From positions 62,001 to 126,000 of the forward strand of contig VZRN01001863.1 in assembly GCA_013397935.1 (NCBI GenBank): a DNA stretch of 64,000 bases, given 5' to 3'. The stretch comes from Dasyornis broadbenti (taxonomy: Eukaryota > Chordata > Aves > Passeriformes > Dasyornithidae). The position numbers were made by a program, and so were the translations under genes. The notes below the pieces were generated by a model. That model searched no databases, was not told where the DNA came from, and was given only the letters and a program-made list of their open reading frames with translations. Shown piece after piece: positions 1 to 12,431 of this stretch (positions are counted from its first letter, which is position 1; the number at the start of each line of letters is the position of its first letter).

Positions 1-354
1 AGTTCATATCCTGTGACAGTTTTACTATACTTGAGTTCTTAAACAGAACTCACTAGCATAGATCAGGAGATTCTGTTAACAGTGTTAAAAAGTCATTTAT
101 GTTTCTGTTTGGAAAGGTTTATGTTACTGGAATGTAATCAGCTGAAGGCATTTTGGAAGCACCATATACACCATAATTTTAGTTAGTTCAGAAACAGCTG
201 AATGAAAGAGAATTTTCACCATATTCCACCTTATGCCCTTCTCTTTAGCTGCTATATGTGTTGATGTAACCTTTTTTAGAACCTATGCCTAAAAGCTACA
301 GTGTTACACTCCTTTTAAAATCTCTTCTTGTTTTCTTCACTGGAACTCGCAAAG

Positions 355-475
355 GCATGGCAAAGGCATCATGGCGGCAGGGTGCTGTCAGAGACTGGAT
401 GTTGCCAGGTCTCGAAACATCTTGGAATGGCAGTGCCTGTGTGTGGTGGGAGGGACCAGCCGGCCTTTGCTGAAG
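355..475 (+). CDS. candidate penultimate coding exon of an unidentified upstream gene (partial)
   Basis: I do not recognise this gene. A reading frame runs through this segment (including RLDVARSRNILEWQ, ending TSRPLLK) and stops at a good splice donor, AAG|GTGAGG, in phase 0. The next acceptor-like site at 750/751 opens in the same phase onto a short reading frame that ends in a stop. The left boundary is uncertain: I chose the AG at 353-354 because a pyrimidine-rich stretch precedes it, but AGs at 364-365 and 389-390 are also possible. The rest of the gene would lie to the left of the window. A chance reading frame cannot be excluded; the argument is the phase match and the protein-like composition of the joined tail. 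Confidence 0.4.
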
Positions 476-750
476 GTGAGGTCTCACCCTGCTGCATCCC
501 CAGAGCCGCCCCAAGGCCTGGCTGAGCTGTCAGTGCTCCCCTGGGCCCTGGCTGGCCAGGTGACCACAGTCCCAGCTGAGGGGTGAGCACACGAAGGCCC
601 TGGGGCTTCAAGGGTGCAGCACGAGGTCAGCACATGGTCACAGCCTAGAGTCCTGCACCGAGTTCCTGTCCTGCCCCCACTGCAATCCTAGGATGTGGGA
701 GCTCTACGTGTGTTTTTCTTGATCCCTTCTCTCCTTTGGTGTTTCCGAAG

Positions 751-864
751 AAACCAGAATGCCATCCCTTCTGGATAGATGATTATGAATGTCATATGCC
801 TCTGCCATATGATGTCGAAGAAATAATTTCTTATCTACAACATCTTGTTCAATGGATAGAATAA
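751..864 (+). CDS. candidate terminal coding exon of an unidentified upstream gene
   Basis: The acceptor follows a pyrimidine-rich stretch (cccttctctcctttggtgtt) and ends CGAAG|AAA. The frame then encodes 37 residues, beginning KPECHPFWIDDYE and ending YLQHLVQWIE, followed by TAA at 862-864. It is rich in Trp, Tyr and acidic residues and ends in an amphipathic-looking helix, which is unlike translated intergenic sequence. It joins in phase 0 to the donor at 475. A poly(A) signal lies 160 bp downstream. It has no start codon of its own. I cannot name the family. MEIKIN, which lies in the same chromosomal neighbourhood in mammals, is one candidate, but I have no sequence match to support it. 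Confidence 0.48.
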   Translation, partial: KPECHPFWIDDYECHMPLPYDVEEIISYLQHLVQWIE

Positions 865-1024
865 CAAGTGACCTTCCAGCCTAGAATTTTTTTATGCTGG
901 TTATCTGGGGACAATCTTTGTATTACCATAAATAATTTCTGCTTTATGTTTGCTTGATCCTATGGTATTTTATATGTCAGTGCAGATTTTACCAGTCTTT
1001 ACACATTACCTTTTACTGTCTCAT

Positions 1025-1030
1025 AATAAA
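1025..1030 (+). terminator. poly(A) signal AATAAA for the upstream candidate gene
   Basis: A canonical AATAAA hexamer lies 160 bp after the stop codon at 862-864, inside AT-rich sequence with no intervening reading frame. It would give the upstream gene a short 3' UTR. Such hexamers also occur by chance in AT-rich DNA, so its role depends on the exon call being right. Confidence 0.4.
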
Positions 1031-3585
1031 AAAGACCAGCCCCCAAATTTAAAGAAGTGTGTGTTTTGTAAGACCTGGAGTCCAGAACACCAGCCTTAGT
1101 TCCCTCCTCCAGTCTAATTCCCATTGATCTTACAGCCTTGGGATATGTGTTGCATTCCAGTCTTGCATCATCTAAATCCATATAACCTGACTGAGTTCTG
1201 TTGAAATGCAGAGATATGAGAAGATTTCATATCTCCAAAGCCCACAGGAGTTGACAGCAAAGACATGAATAAGGTGATGAAACTGTTTGAAGCTGTTTGA
1301 AGAACAAAGTAATGTCAAAGGATACCCCAAAAGCAGAACACAGTTAAAGGTAAGTATATATAAAAAACCTGAGAGATCAAGTGTAAATTATTGCTGTGTT
1401 TAGATTATGTATAGAAGCTGACAAATACTTTGAAGGTTTCTTAATTTTACTGAAATAGTTATAATTTAGCTTGTTTCAATGATTCTTAAACAATCCATTT
1501 ATATTCCAGCACTAGATAACCCATTTCCTTTTTGGATGAGCTGGAAGACAGAGCCTCTAATCAATGTTCTGCGTATAGCAGTTGTTTGCCAAGCCTGCAT
1601 GCTTTGGAAGCATGAGGACCAAGGTCACGTTTTTTTCAAGGAAGAAGTGAGAGCATAAATTAACTTTTGACATTAAATTCAGTGATTCTTTTAAAATGGA
1701 GAAGTTCACGACTTTGCTTACATTTACTTTTCATCAGCCAGAACTGAATTGAGGTAAAATAGTTCACTTGCACATGTGCATCAGGCTAAACAGATTGCAG
1801 AAGGTACAGATCTCTTCACCTGTCTGCACTTGCCTTTAGACAATATTCATCAATTTTACAAAAGCTACTGACTAAACATGGAACCAATACAAATGAAATG
1901 CTCAAGGCAAGGGCTTTCTTTTATAAATCTGATACAGAGTTGGTTTTACACTGATAGAAAGAAAATGTTGGCAGAAAATAAAAACCTTCTATTGTTTCTG
2001 TCATTTGGGGGATGAAAGATACAGACCGTTTTTAAGTATTTGATAGAACACCGCTGTGTTATGCAATGCAATTAGAAATGTTTTTAGAATGCTTTGTTCC
2101 TATGCCTTTATATGAAAATATTGTATCCCATAGGTCCTTTCTTCTGATGAAAAGGTTATGTAAATAAATAAAATTAATCTCAATACAGCAGATTTTAAAG
2201 GCATCGTGCTTATGTTCTAAGCTTTACAGCAGGTTCTGATTATTTAAAGGGTAAATAAGAATGCCATGAGTAATCACTGACTGGAAACTGTGCAGCATGG
2301 GTAACATGCACCATAATAAATAGCCAAATCAGTTGTCTTATTATCATCTAAATATGGTTGTAGGTTCACTGGTAGTGGTGCAAGATGCACTATAAAATCA
2401 TGCTGGACTACTTAATGTAGTGGGGGAGATACAGGGATTCCATTGATGGAACAGGACATAAATTAAAAGATTATTAAAATCCATCGTGAAAGGTGACTAA
2501 AATATTGTAGTGTGTTAAGAGTTTGCATTGCTCCTTTCTCAGTTATAACAGTGCTGTTCTGTTAGTCCTGTGTCATGCGGTGGAGTTTGGGCTATTGGGT
2601 ATCAAACCAGGCCAAGAACTGATGTCTAAGCTGGGCTGAGAGCAGGGCAAGAGAGATGAGGTGAGATGCCCATGAGACCCAAGGGATGTGCTTTCTCAAG
2701 GCCACAACATTATTAACTGAGCTCATATGGGAGTCATTGAGCTCAAACTTGTACGGTGCAGGTCAGGATCTCTCCCTTAATCACCACTTGGTGCAAAGTT
2801 AATGTTGACTCCCTAAACCCCTTCCTGCTCCTGACAGCCAGTCCTCAGCTTTTTGCTGGGAGCTGACCCCTCTCAACTCACAGCAAGATTACAGAGTTGG
2901 GAAGAATGGTTGTTCCACTGCAGCAACAGGGATGAGAAACTCTCATAACCAGCTTCAGCCCCCGCCTCTGTCCTGCTACACATCCACAGACTGAGTACCT
3001 CCAAACATTCTGTTTCCCGTTTGAGATCAAGTTGCCGCAGGCTCATCTTCTGTCCTGTCCCACCAGGACAGTGATCTGACACAGGGAAGGGTCAGACAAG
3101 AAGAATTCTGTTTGCATGAGGTTCCTCATCAAAACTAGACACCCAATGCACTCCCCATGAGAGTGAAAAGTTCAGCACTACACTAATGTGGCTTTAGCGG
3201 GTGGGAGCTGCTAGGCAGTGATGCAGCACTCTGGCTGAGCCACCAGCATTCGTTGTTCTGTAGGACTCCCAGCCTGCCCTATTCTGGCTCACCCCACCTG
3301 AACAGGCAGAGGCAATGTTGAATAGAACCACTGCTCTCCTTCCTGTCCAAACTGACTCTTCACCTTCAATGTGGCTGGGCTAGTACCTTCATTTGCATTC
3401 ATCTGTCCTCTTCATCTTAGCCTGAGGGCATTCACTGAACAAGAGAAGATAATATATACAATTACCAAAAGACCATACATTAAAAGGCTGCAGAAGTGGC
3501 TAAATAGCATGTGAAATAAAAGTAAAGAAATAACTGATAAAACTATCGCATTAAAATGCTGATGTTTGGGAAGCTTGGACAGAAT

Positions 3586-3611
3586 TAATTCTGGCTTGCA
3601 AGCCAGAATTA
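3586..3611. repeat. perfect 26-bp palindrome without spacer
   Basis: The 13 bases at 3586-3598 (taattctggcttg) are the exact reverse complement of 3599-3611, with no loop. At 64 kb a perfect 13-bp arm is expected by chance about 0.001 times (64,000 x 4^-13). The flanking bases 3585 and 3612 do not pair. It sits in otherwise unremarkable intergenic DNA. Its function is unknown; it could be an inverted-repeat remnant or a dyad-symmetric binding site. Confidence 0.9.
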
Positions 3612-6517
3612 GATGCTTTGACGTCCAAATCCTGCCGTTTCTGGGAGTGAATCTCCTGGGCACCAAGTGAGACCAAAAGCAGGCAAATAACATGCAAATA
3701 TAATTTTAAAGGTTACTATAACAATTCCAGATTGGTCTTCTGAATTACTAAGTCGTTTTAATTCTCTCTTAATATTCCCACAGTTTGCTCTTGTGCATTC
3801 AGATTGCACAAATATAACAGCAAAAATTGCAAACCCTGAACACAGGCAGTGACTTTACTGAACAGGCAAAATAAAAAAAAAAAAANGTAATTGCCGGTAT
3901 TTATATTCTAGCACATAGGCAGGAATTCATAAATGCTTGCACGCATGTAACATACCAACCTCCCTAAACAGCCATATCCTGTTTCTTTTGTTTCCTTTTC
4001 TGCCTTTGCAGTGACTCTTGCTACAGCACCATCCATCACTGCTCCTTTCATCTGTCAGGCCCTCCAGCCGCTCGCCCGCAGCTCCTTACCTGCCCCTCCA
4101 AGTCTGAGCTGTCTGGATTTCCCCCATGTTTGTCATTTCAGGGTGTAGATGCCCATCCTTTGCAGCTGGAGCCGCGTGGGCAATGAAGGATCCCTCCGGT
4201 TCCTCTACACCCCTCCCATACCTGCTTGGCCAGTTACATGGATAGGTTTCAGTCAAGTGGGATTAGATTTGACAGGTTTTGTCACAGGGCATTCGTGCTG
4301 GGGACTGAAATGATGGTTAAATGGGCACAGTCTAGGCTGAGACTGAGAGCGTGGTTGCTGCAGTCAGGGGACAACATGCATTGACATCCCTGTTCATCTT
4401 TCCTCTGCTGTTATTGGGTTCTTAACACATTGTTTTTGTGGCTGATCAGCTGCAGGCTCCTGCCACTGAAGATGCTCCTCTGATCTTTCCAGAATATTGC
4501 TCTGGGATATCTTCTGGAGCATATTCCTTGAAGAAACTGATTCTGCACAAATGGTAATTTAATTTTCTTTTTCCCTTCATTCCAAGCATCCAGTTACTAA
4601 GATGTGGAAAAGCTGAGCCTGAAATAAATCTTTAAAGTATTTTGAAGGATTTGTCATTACTCAGAGAAATAGGTCTAACATTTGCTTGAGTGCAAGGAAG
4701 TGGAGGGAACAAAATGGGTTACTCAGAAACTGCCTTGGCCAGGCCAAAGCTCTGCCTTCAGCTGCATCTGGGCAACTCATTTAGGCTGAGAGCTGTGTCG
4801 CATGATTTGGAGTAGAATTTGCCCTTGGGGCTTAAATAACATGAATGATATCTAGGAACCTGCAAGGCTGTTTGGTAATACTGCACAAAGCCTTATCTAG
4901 CAGCACTAGAAAACTTTGATCCGAGATTCAGTGATGCCAACAGAAAAGATCCTACCAGTGATGGTGGGAATGTCAATTCAATGAGCGGCTTGGCCATTGT
5001 CCCAGGTGTCCAGTGGGCATTAAGATATCCAGGGATTCCACCTAAAAAAGGGCCAGATCTCACTCTTTCTTTTTTAACTCATGGAGCCCCTTATGTTCTT
5101 CAGCCTTTTTCCACTTTTCTTAGGAAAGAGTATGACCTGACTATGGAAAAAAATGCCTTATGTCTGCAAAAATAATAAAAATCGCTTAAAATCCAAGGAA
5201 CATGAAAAGCAAATGTTATTAACATTGAACTGTTTGTCTGCTTCAAGCACAGTATTACATTATGATAATGAATATATGTCTGTACTTTAATTTATAATTA
5301 AGAAAATGGCTCCCATTTGCTTCTCTAACTAAGACACTTAAGGGCCTTCTGCAGACATTAGTTCCAAATTTGTCCTTGTACAAAGAATAAATTATGTTTA
5401 ACAAATAAGTGAGGCTGGGACATCAAGTTAAGTAACCAGTTCCACGACAAACAGTCATGCTGGAAATTGTATGAATTGATCTGCTAGTTCACTCTCCTGT
5501 GGCTTAAGCAAAAGGTGGATGGGTCTGAAAAACCCACAAGGGATTGAGGATCCTCTTCTGTCCCATCAATTGTCCTGAAGTCCATGTGGATATACCACCA
5601 GTTAGCAGAAAGAGCTAATGACAGTCCACCAAAGATATTTCATCCTGTTTAAGATACCACACAAAATAACACTTGGTTGCCAAAGAATAGGATATTTTAT
5701 GAATGTTTAGGCATGCAAGGTGAGGTGTCACAAGATCAAAGAGAACCTAACAATTCTGATGCTTATAAAATGGGCAGGAAGGGTGAATCGTTCAGCTTTT
5801 TTAATTCTTCCATGACTCTTTGAAGATTTAATGTGGGGTTTTTTAAAGCTGGCTTTAAATCTTCACAGTGCTCTGAAGCTCATTAATTATTCTCAGCAAC
5901 CCCAACATCAATCTGTGGATGGTTTTGCTGAGCTTGGCCAGAGGGTGCCCTGCATTCAGGCGTATGCCATGGCCCCAGCTTGCCTGTTCCCAGAAAGTCT
6001 CACCCGGCCCAAGATCCATCGTTTTTTTTCAGTTCACACCAAGAACCATTCACTGCTTCCTTCAATATCTTCATTTCAGCACTGCTTTGAAAGCCATCAG
6101 TGTCACTGCACAGGGAGAGAGGATACAAATATTTGGCACAGGTGGACATTTACTTTTCTGTTTTCATGGATGTGGAGTCAATTGTGCCTGTTTGGAATGT
6201 CTCAGGAGATGCATGAATAGTTTAAACATGTGTTCAAGGAAGCTTTTTAGTTTATGAGTCCCCAGGTATTATTCCAAGTTGTGCTTTTGTAGAATTTCTC
6301 AAATAGGTGTACTATAATTCTTCTAAAGGAGACTGAAAAAATAATTGAGGACAGAAGGAATATTCTTCATAGCACACTTTGCAGGGGAAGTGAAATTGCT
6401 GAGTTAGTGCCGGAGGCGGCCCAGCATGGCTCCAGCGCCTCACCTGCCCGGCTCCCTGGAAAGCCACAGGCCAGCCACATCATAGCCACTGAATCACCCC
6501 AGGACAGGGTCAGTTTA

Positions 6518-6738
6518 GACTAGGTATAAGGAAGAAATTCTTCCCTGTGAGGGTGCTGAGGCCCTGGCACAGGTTGCCCAGAGAAGCTGTGGATGCCCCA
6601 TCCCTGAAAGTATTCCAGGCCAGGTTGGATGGGGCTTGGAGCAAGCTCGTAAGATAGGTGTCCTGCCCATGGCAGAGGGTTGAAATAGATAACCTTTAAA
6701 GGTGCCTTCCAACTCAGAACATTCCATGATGCTGTGAG
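6518..6738 (+). mobile_element. CR1 LINE 3'-end fragment
   Basis: The segment contains the hallmark avian CR1 3' region: ggaagaaattcttccctgtg, then the tract around 'caggttgcccagagaagctg', then 'ccatggcagagggttg', ending near 'ccatgatgctgtgag'. It is 5'-truncated, as most CR1 copies are, and runs in the + direction. Open frames seen across it on either strand are repeat translations, not genes. Confidence 0.9.
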
Positions 6739-7867
6739 GGAGAGATGTATAGAGTGCTGTTGAAATGCTACAGAAAGCTCGAGCATCTTGGTGGTTCATG
6801 AACTGAAGCTGCGATGGAGCAAGCATGTAGCTGAGTTAACAGCAGAGAGGTTTCTCTGCATCCTGCGGTCACTGAGCATCAACTGCTGATGACTCACTTG
6901 GAAATGAATTGTTGGCAGCGTGTCCCCAGCCAGCACGCAGCCTCCATCCCACCGCTCCCACTGACCCCCTGGCTGCGCACGCCATCTCCGTGCTGCCAGG
7001 CAGGGATGAAATCCAGCTGACAACAATAGATACCACAGGAAAAAAATCCTTGAGAGTTTCCGCTCCTGTGAGGGATTTGACAATAGAAGTAGTGGAAGTC
7101 CCTTTGCTGGACTTGGCAAAAAAATTGGACAGTGCTGTCAGAAAAATATTCTTCACTGAATGAGTGATGCAGCTTATTAGGTCTTTTCTCTATTTTTGTG
7201 ACTATGAAGACAGAATTAATGAGTAAGAGGCCCTTACAGGTGGTGCACAACTCAACAGTTACAACATGCTGAGGGAAGCACACTTTTTCTTTCCTTTTGG
7301 ACAACCAAACGTGGAATTTTTAGTCCCATAGAGAGTTTTCTCTTCTTTAATGATGTAATGTTCCTGTTAGCACATCAGATTTGGGTCGCCCACTGTAAAA
7401 AGCTAAAAAGAGACAAAATTGAACACGCCGTCATGTCTGAGCCCCAGCTTGAGGCAGGACATCAGGAAGAGACTTTTGGCTGCTGAATCAATCACACCCC
7501 AGCAGAGGAGAAGGCAGGACCGAACAAACCGCAAAGCCTGATTCTGGCTTGAACTGAACTCCTGCTAATGTATGTCTATTTATGGAGTTGTTTGATGTTA
7601 GACAGAGTATTAAGCTACTTCATGGCCGCTTCATTTGAGAGGAAATATGTGATGACCTAAACAAATACCAAAATCCACAAATTATACCAGGTGGCAAATT
7701 TATTGTTCGTGTTTTTAGAAGCCTTTTTCATATAATCCTCCTCATGGGCCGCTGATTGGTGAGGCTGGATCCCTGGCTGGTGTCAGCTTGCGTAGCTGTG
7801 TCCAGTGTATTCATCTCTGCTGATGTGTGCGTGCTAACAATTTGCCCCACGTATTTTCATGTTTGAG
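6739..7867. other. intergenic region with one unexplained 84-codon open frame
   Basis: A + strand open frame at 6909-7163 has a protein-like second half (including DLAKKLDSAVRKIF), but I recognise no family and see no clear splice sites or 5' context. It is treated as unproven. Nothing else is identifiable in the stretch. Confidence 0.35.
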
Positions 7868-7975
7868 TGTTGGATGAGGCTTGGAGCAACCTGGTTTAGT
7901 GGAAGATGTCCCTGCTTATGGCATGGGATTGGAATGAGATGAGCTTTAAGGTTCCTTCCCACCCAAACGATTCCA
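7868..7975 (+). mobile_element. short CR1 LINE 3'-end fragment
   Basis: The sequence 'gttggatgaggcttggagca' followed by 'acctggtttagtggaagatg' and 'tgagctttaaggttccttcc' matches the terminal part of avian CR1. It is heavily truncated and somewhat diverged. Confidence 0.8.
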
Positions 7976-9604
7976 TCTCTCCTCCTGGCTCCCACTCTCG
8001 GTGTTGTGTAACTCCACTGTAAAGTGTTATCGGGAAGGATTTTTCTGTCTCCTGTTTTTTCCTCTCATAGGCAGCCAAATCCCATTCACCTAAAGCTTTC
8101 TATGCAAGAAATTAAAGTAATTTCCTTTGAACATTCATTTGAGGTGTGTTAGTTTATAAAGAAATCTGGTTCTCTTCCATCACTCTTCCCAGACACTTCC
8201 TATGCCTTCCTGGCTGGCGTGCCAGTAGGAAACGCAGGTGCCTTCAACCTTTGGCTGCTGGCACCCAGGAAAACACGTGGGAAAACAGAAGTGTGGAATT
8301 GTGTGCCTAGAATAGTCAGCCCAATGGTTTTCTAAATCTTCACAGCAGGGAAAGCTTGCAGCTTCTAATTATAGTTGCTGAGCACTCTTAAAAAAAAATT
8401 AATGGTTTCCCATTGATCTATAAAACGTATAGTGTCAATTCCTGATGTGCTGTGAGCCAGCGTCACCCTGGGGACTTAACAAATGGCTGCTGTGTCCTGC
8501 CGTGCATGAGGACACTTCCATGGTGCTTTGTATAAAACTTGGGTTTTCCCTGTTGGACATATGGTCCCTGCACTGCTGACCCACTCACTAAAAGCAACAG
8601 GACATTTTAGGTGGATGTTCACAGACAGACATGAGTTCCATGGTATGTCCTGCAAAGATACCCCCAAATAATTCTGAGGTGTAGGAAAGACCTTTCTGGC
8701 CCATTGGAAGTGCCTGAGAATGAAGTTTCTGAGTGAGGCTAGAGCCTAAATGGGTTTTACTTTTGCTGAATGCACTGAGGGGCCCCTGATGACTTTGTGT
8801 ATTGGCTCCAATCCAACCCACGTGAGCATTCCCGTCAGTGTGGTGTTCAGAGCAGGCCAGGAGCAGTAATGGATTGCTTGCGATATTTCCCAGCATTTGC
8901 TTTATAGTCACTGAAGACAAAGTATATTTGGTTTCTAATGAAACAGGGATGTTTCTCAGCATAATGAAGTTCTTGCGCTTGTTTTGCTTTTTGTAGCCCA
9001 GCATTATGTGACATATAAAACCACCCCATTTGTTTTCCATTGACTGTAAGTAAATTCCCCCATAAGACTACCACTGAGCAGATACTATCACGGAGGTCAG
9101 CCCTGCTCCCACATTCCTGTCTCCCCGCACCCCCAGCCCTGGCTTATCTTGCTGCACGGCATTAGTAGCTGGGTGATGCTGGGTGTGTTCACACAGGGTT
9201 CTCCCCGTGCAGGCGCAGCATACACTTCCTGGCATGGTGTAATGTTTTATCCCATAGAGGCACCAAGCCCCAGCTCTGGCAGGAATGTGTCACTGTTGTG
9301 CCACAGCACATGTGTAGTCCTAATTTCCATGGGCCTTTTTCAGCCAGATATGCACCATGCTCCATCCCACAGTACAGCTGGATGTGTAAGTGCCTGTAAC
9401 ATTGCTGGGTGAGTGCAAATGCGTGTGCTTTGTTGAGAATGGTGCTTTATCTTGTCCAGAAGCAAAACACAACTATGTCATAAACCATGATCATAATACA
9501 TAATAAATCATATGGTGAATAAAATCATATGGCGGATGTGAGTGGGATGCTCTGGTTTGGAGCTTTTAGTGTAAGGAGATGTTTTTGTGGCAATAGTTCC
9601 TGTT
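7976..9604. other. intergenic region, nothing identified
   Basis: No gene, RNA or repeat recognised. A 150-codon minus-strand open frame (8588-9040) has no splice context or recognisable domain and is considered chance. Confidence 0.5.
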
Positions 9605-9990
9605 TCTGTGGCTGAGAGAGTCAGGGTTGTTCAGCTTGGAGAAGAGAAGGCTCCAGGGAAAGTTCATTGTGACCTCACAGTACTTAAAGGGTGTTCATTA
9701 AAAAGAGGGAGGGTGACATTTTACAGAGGCAGATAGTGATAGGACAAGGGGAAATGGTTTTAAAATTAAAAGAGGAGAGTTTTAGATTCGACATTAGGAA
9801 GAAATTCTTCTCTGCGAGAGTGGTGAGGCACTGGCACAGGTTGCCCAGAGAAGTTGGGGCTTCCCCATTGCTGGAAGCGTTCAAGCCCAGGTTGGGTGGT
9901 GCTTAGAGCAACCTGCCCATGGCAGGGGATTGGAACTACGTGATCTTTAATGTCTCTTCCATCTCAAACCTTTCTATGATTCAATGATTG
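9605..9990 (+). mobile_element. CR1 LINE 3'-end fragment, about 385 bp
   Basis: It starts in the upstream CR1 motif 'cagcttggagaagagaaggc', passes through 'ttaggaagaaattcttctct' and 'caggttgcccagagaagttg', and ends with the terminal 'tttctatgattcaatgattg' resembling the CR1 3' octamer repeat. The translated frame reading FDIRKKFFSARVVRHWHRLP is typical of CR1 tails and is not a host gene. Confidence 0.92.
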
Positions 9991-12431
9991 TCTATCTGCA
10001 GGGCTGATGATGAAGTGTTTTGTCTCTGGTGCAGCTCTGTGGACCCTGGTGTGTCCCTCTGCGCCAGCTGCAGTCCTGGCTTGTCTTCCTGCCCTCCTGG
10101 GAGTAATTCAAGCCAGGACAGATGACAGATCTGGCCCCAGGCAGGAACTGATACATCTCCCTTCTTGGTGACTCCAGGGCCAACAGATGGAGGCTGGAAA
10201 TCTTGTTGTGAGATGGAGAGACGGAAGAACTGTTTTCCAGGTTGTTAAGCTGAGACATGTAGAAAGGAAGGGACCCGACAGAGGCCCTTTTGGTTTTGGG
10301 AACAAAAGCATGGTCCATGGCTTTCAAATTGGAATCCCATTGATTCATACAAACCCATCCTTCCTATTCCCTGTGTCTGGCGGTAGTGGTGCCTTGAGGA
10401 GCCAGCATTGCTTTGGGAGGAGCAGCAGGAGTCAGCCCAGAGGGAAATGTGCCTGGAGAGGTTGGCAGCTCCTCTCGGTGCTCCCTGATCTTCCAGTTCG
10501 GTATTTCCAAAGCACACAGAGAATCAAGCATGCTGCGATGGATGTTTTCCACACAGAGCCCGCTTGCCAGAACTTACAGTCTGTGCTGGGTCTTCATTTC
10601 CTTCAGTGTCTGGAAGTCACGTTAGGAACACCTGCTTCTCTTCATGGACAATAACTAACACCACAGTCCTATATTTCTGCTGCATTTAATGAAGGGATTA
10701 CTCCCTAAAGGACTCAGTACAAAATTCCTGTATTGTTGAAGATGTGCCAACATATTATTCACAAATCTTTGGTTCCCAATGAAGTTAGTGGAAAGATGGC
10801 TGTTAACTTGTTGGGGCTGTGCTGGGGCCCTAAATTGAGTTCACTTCAGGATAACCCTGAGGAAAGCTGTTGTTTTTCAAATGTGGAAAGAATCATATAT
10901 TCCACTCGCTGCAATTGCCAAGGAAAAAATATAAGGGTTTTTTATTTTTTAGCTTTAGGCTTTTTGCTTTTATGCTGTAGGACCAGGTGCTCACAAATGC
11001 ATGTATGCTGCTATACACTGTTGGTATAGAGGTAATATTAATAACAACCTGACCAGGAAAAAGAATCTGAACCTGTTAAGAAATATGTTACACAACACAG
11101 TGTATTGTGTGTGTCTTGAGTTGAACCCAGCCAGTCTTGATTGGTTTGTGTTTGACTACTAAATCCACAGTTGTAATTAAATTCAGAGCAGCAGCAATGT
11201 TCTACAGAATCTGAGTTTCTAATAAATTCATAAAAATGTTTCACTTAAGTGGATGGATCTTCAGCTTGGATGCATTTTTTTTTACTTTTGAAATAGACTC
11301 AGAGGATCATAAGGATTTGTTCTTTATTTATTTATTCCTTGACCCTAACCAGCAAATTTTTTGCCTTTTTTCTGTGTGACTGTAGCCAAAAGGGACGCTA
11401 TAAATCTCAGACTGCAGCATTTTGGGAATCAGAGGCTGTTTTTACAGCAGAAGACAAGTTCAGGTTACCACTGGAGCAGTTAATTAGGAATCCTCTTAAT
11501 TAAATGCTGAAGATATGATTTGTGTTTGCCTCACTTGGTTGTTACTGGGCTGTGCTCACCCTCGTCACAGTTTATTTTCAGCTGCTGCCCTCTCCTTCCC
11601 TTCCAGCTGTTTGCATTGCTGCGCCCCAGCGTGAAATGCATGGAGGCGTTTTAGCCACAACCCCCAAATTCCTGTCACCACCTTCACGGTGGTGGCAGCT
11701 GTGAGTCCTGGCTTGGGAGAGCAGCACTGAGAGGCTGGATGGAGCCGGCAGTACCGACCTTGGCTGCTGAATCCTGGGAAGCAGCTCCTTCACTGCCCTT
11801 CCCTGTGGCTGGAAAGCACCCGTGGAATTAGTCACTCCCATGGCTCCTATGAGCACGTTGCTCAGCCTCTCTGCTTGCTTTAGTCTGTAGAGCACCTCAG
11901 CTAATGAAGCTTTGCCAATTTGCCTCAGCTCACTGCTGGCCCCACGCAGTGACTCATTGCTAATTATTTATCTGAGGAAATCAGAGGTGGTTCTTAAATG
12001 TGGATTTTTATTGGCACAGACAACACAGGAGTCTGGATACCATTTCACCCAGACATGGCAGAGAGGACAGACTTGTTCAGGAACCACGATCAAGGAGGGT
12101 ATCCATCTCCATGGAAAACAAGCAGGTTCCTAAAAGGAGCCCAGTGGGTGTAGCAATGGGGACATGATGGGCTGGGGAGGGCAGAGGTGCAGGGGCTGCC
12201 TGCCATGAAAGAGCAGGGAACACGTCCTCACTTGTCACCACTCCGCTCCAGGATTAGGAACCTTCTCTGAAGGGAGTTTTCTGGCTCTGCTGCAAACATC
12301 CCCTTGTACAAACAGCTCCAACACAGTCAGGCTGCTCTGTGTTGTGCCAAGTGCAGGGGCTGGGACACGTCACAGTCCTTTGCCCAGCCTCCTCCTCCCT
12401 CTCCCTGTGGGACACGCGGCTTCTTCCTGAC
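9991..12431. other. intergenic region, nothing identified
   Basis: A 155-codon + strand open frame (10187-10654), which also overlaps open frames on the other strand, has no recognisable domain and no supporting splice pattern. No RNA gene or repeat recognised. Confidence 0.5.

Larger units (their letters stand above)
865..6517. other. intergenic region, no confident gene
   Basis: Apart from the presumed 3' UTR of the upstream candidate gene and the palindrome at 3586-3611, I see no gene, RNA or recognisable mobile element here. A poly(A) tract at 3873-3885 ends in a single N at 3886, which is an assembly ambiguity. Short open frames, for instance at 5831-6220, lack splice-site context and protein-like composition and read as chance. 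Confidence 0.5.

Noticed and set aside
3412..3693. Minus-strand open frame with a hydrophobic, membrane-like C-terminal half
   Set aside because: The hydrophobicity comes from T-rich sequence on that strand; it spans the palindrome and has no other gene-like signal.
8588..9040. 150-codon minus-strand open frame
   Set aside because: No family resemblance and no splice or polyadenylation context; consistent with chance.
9691..9906. Open frame with an IRKKFF...HWHRLPREV pattern
   Set aside because: It is the translation of a CR1 LINE tail; the same peptide pattern appears in the inverted copy at 12549-12734.
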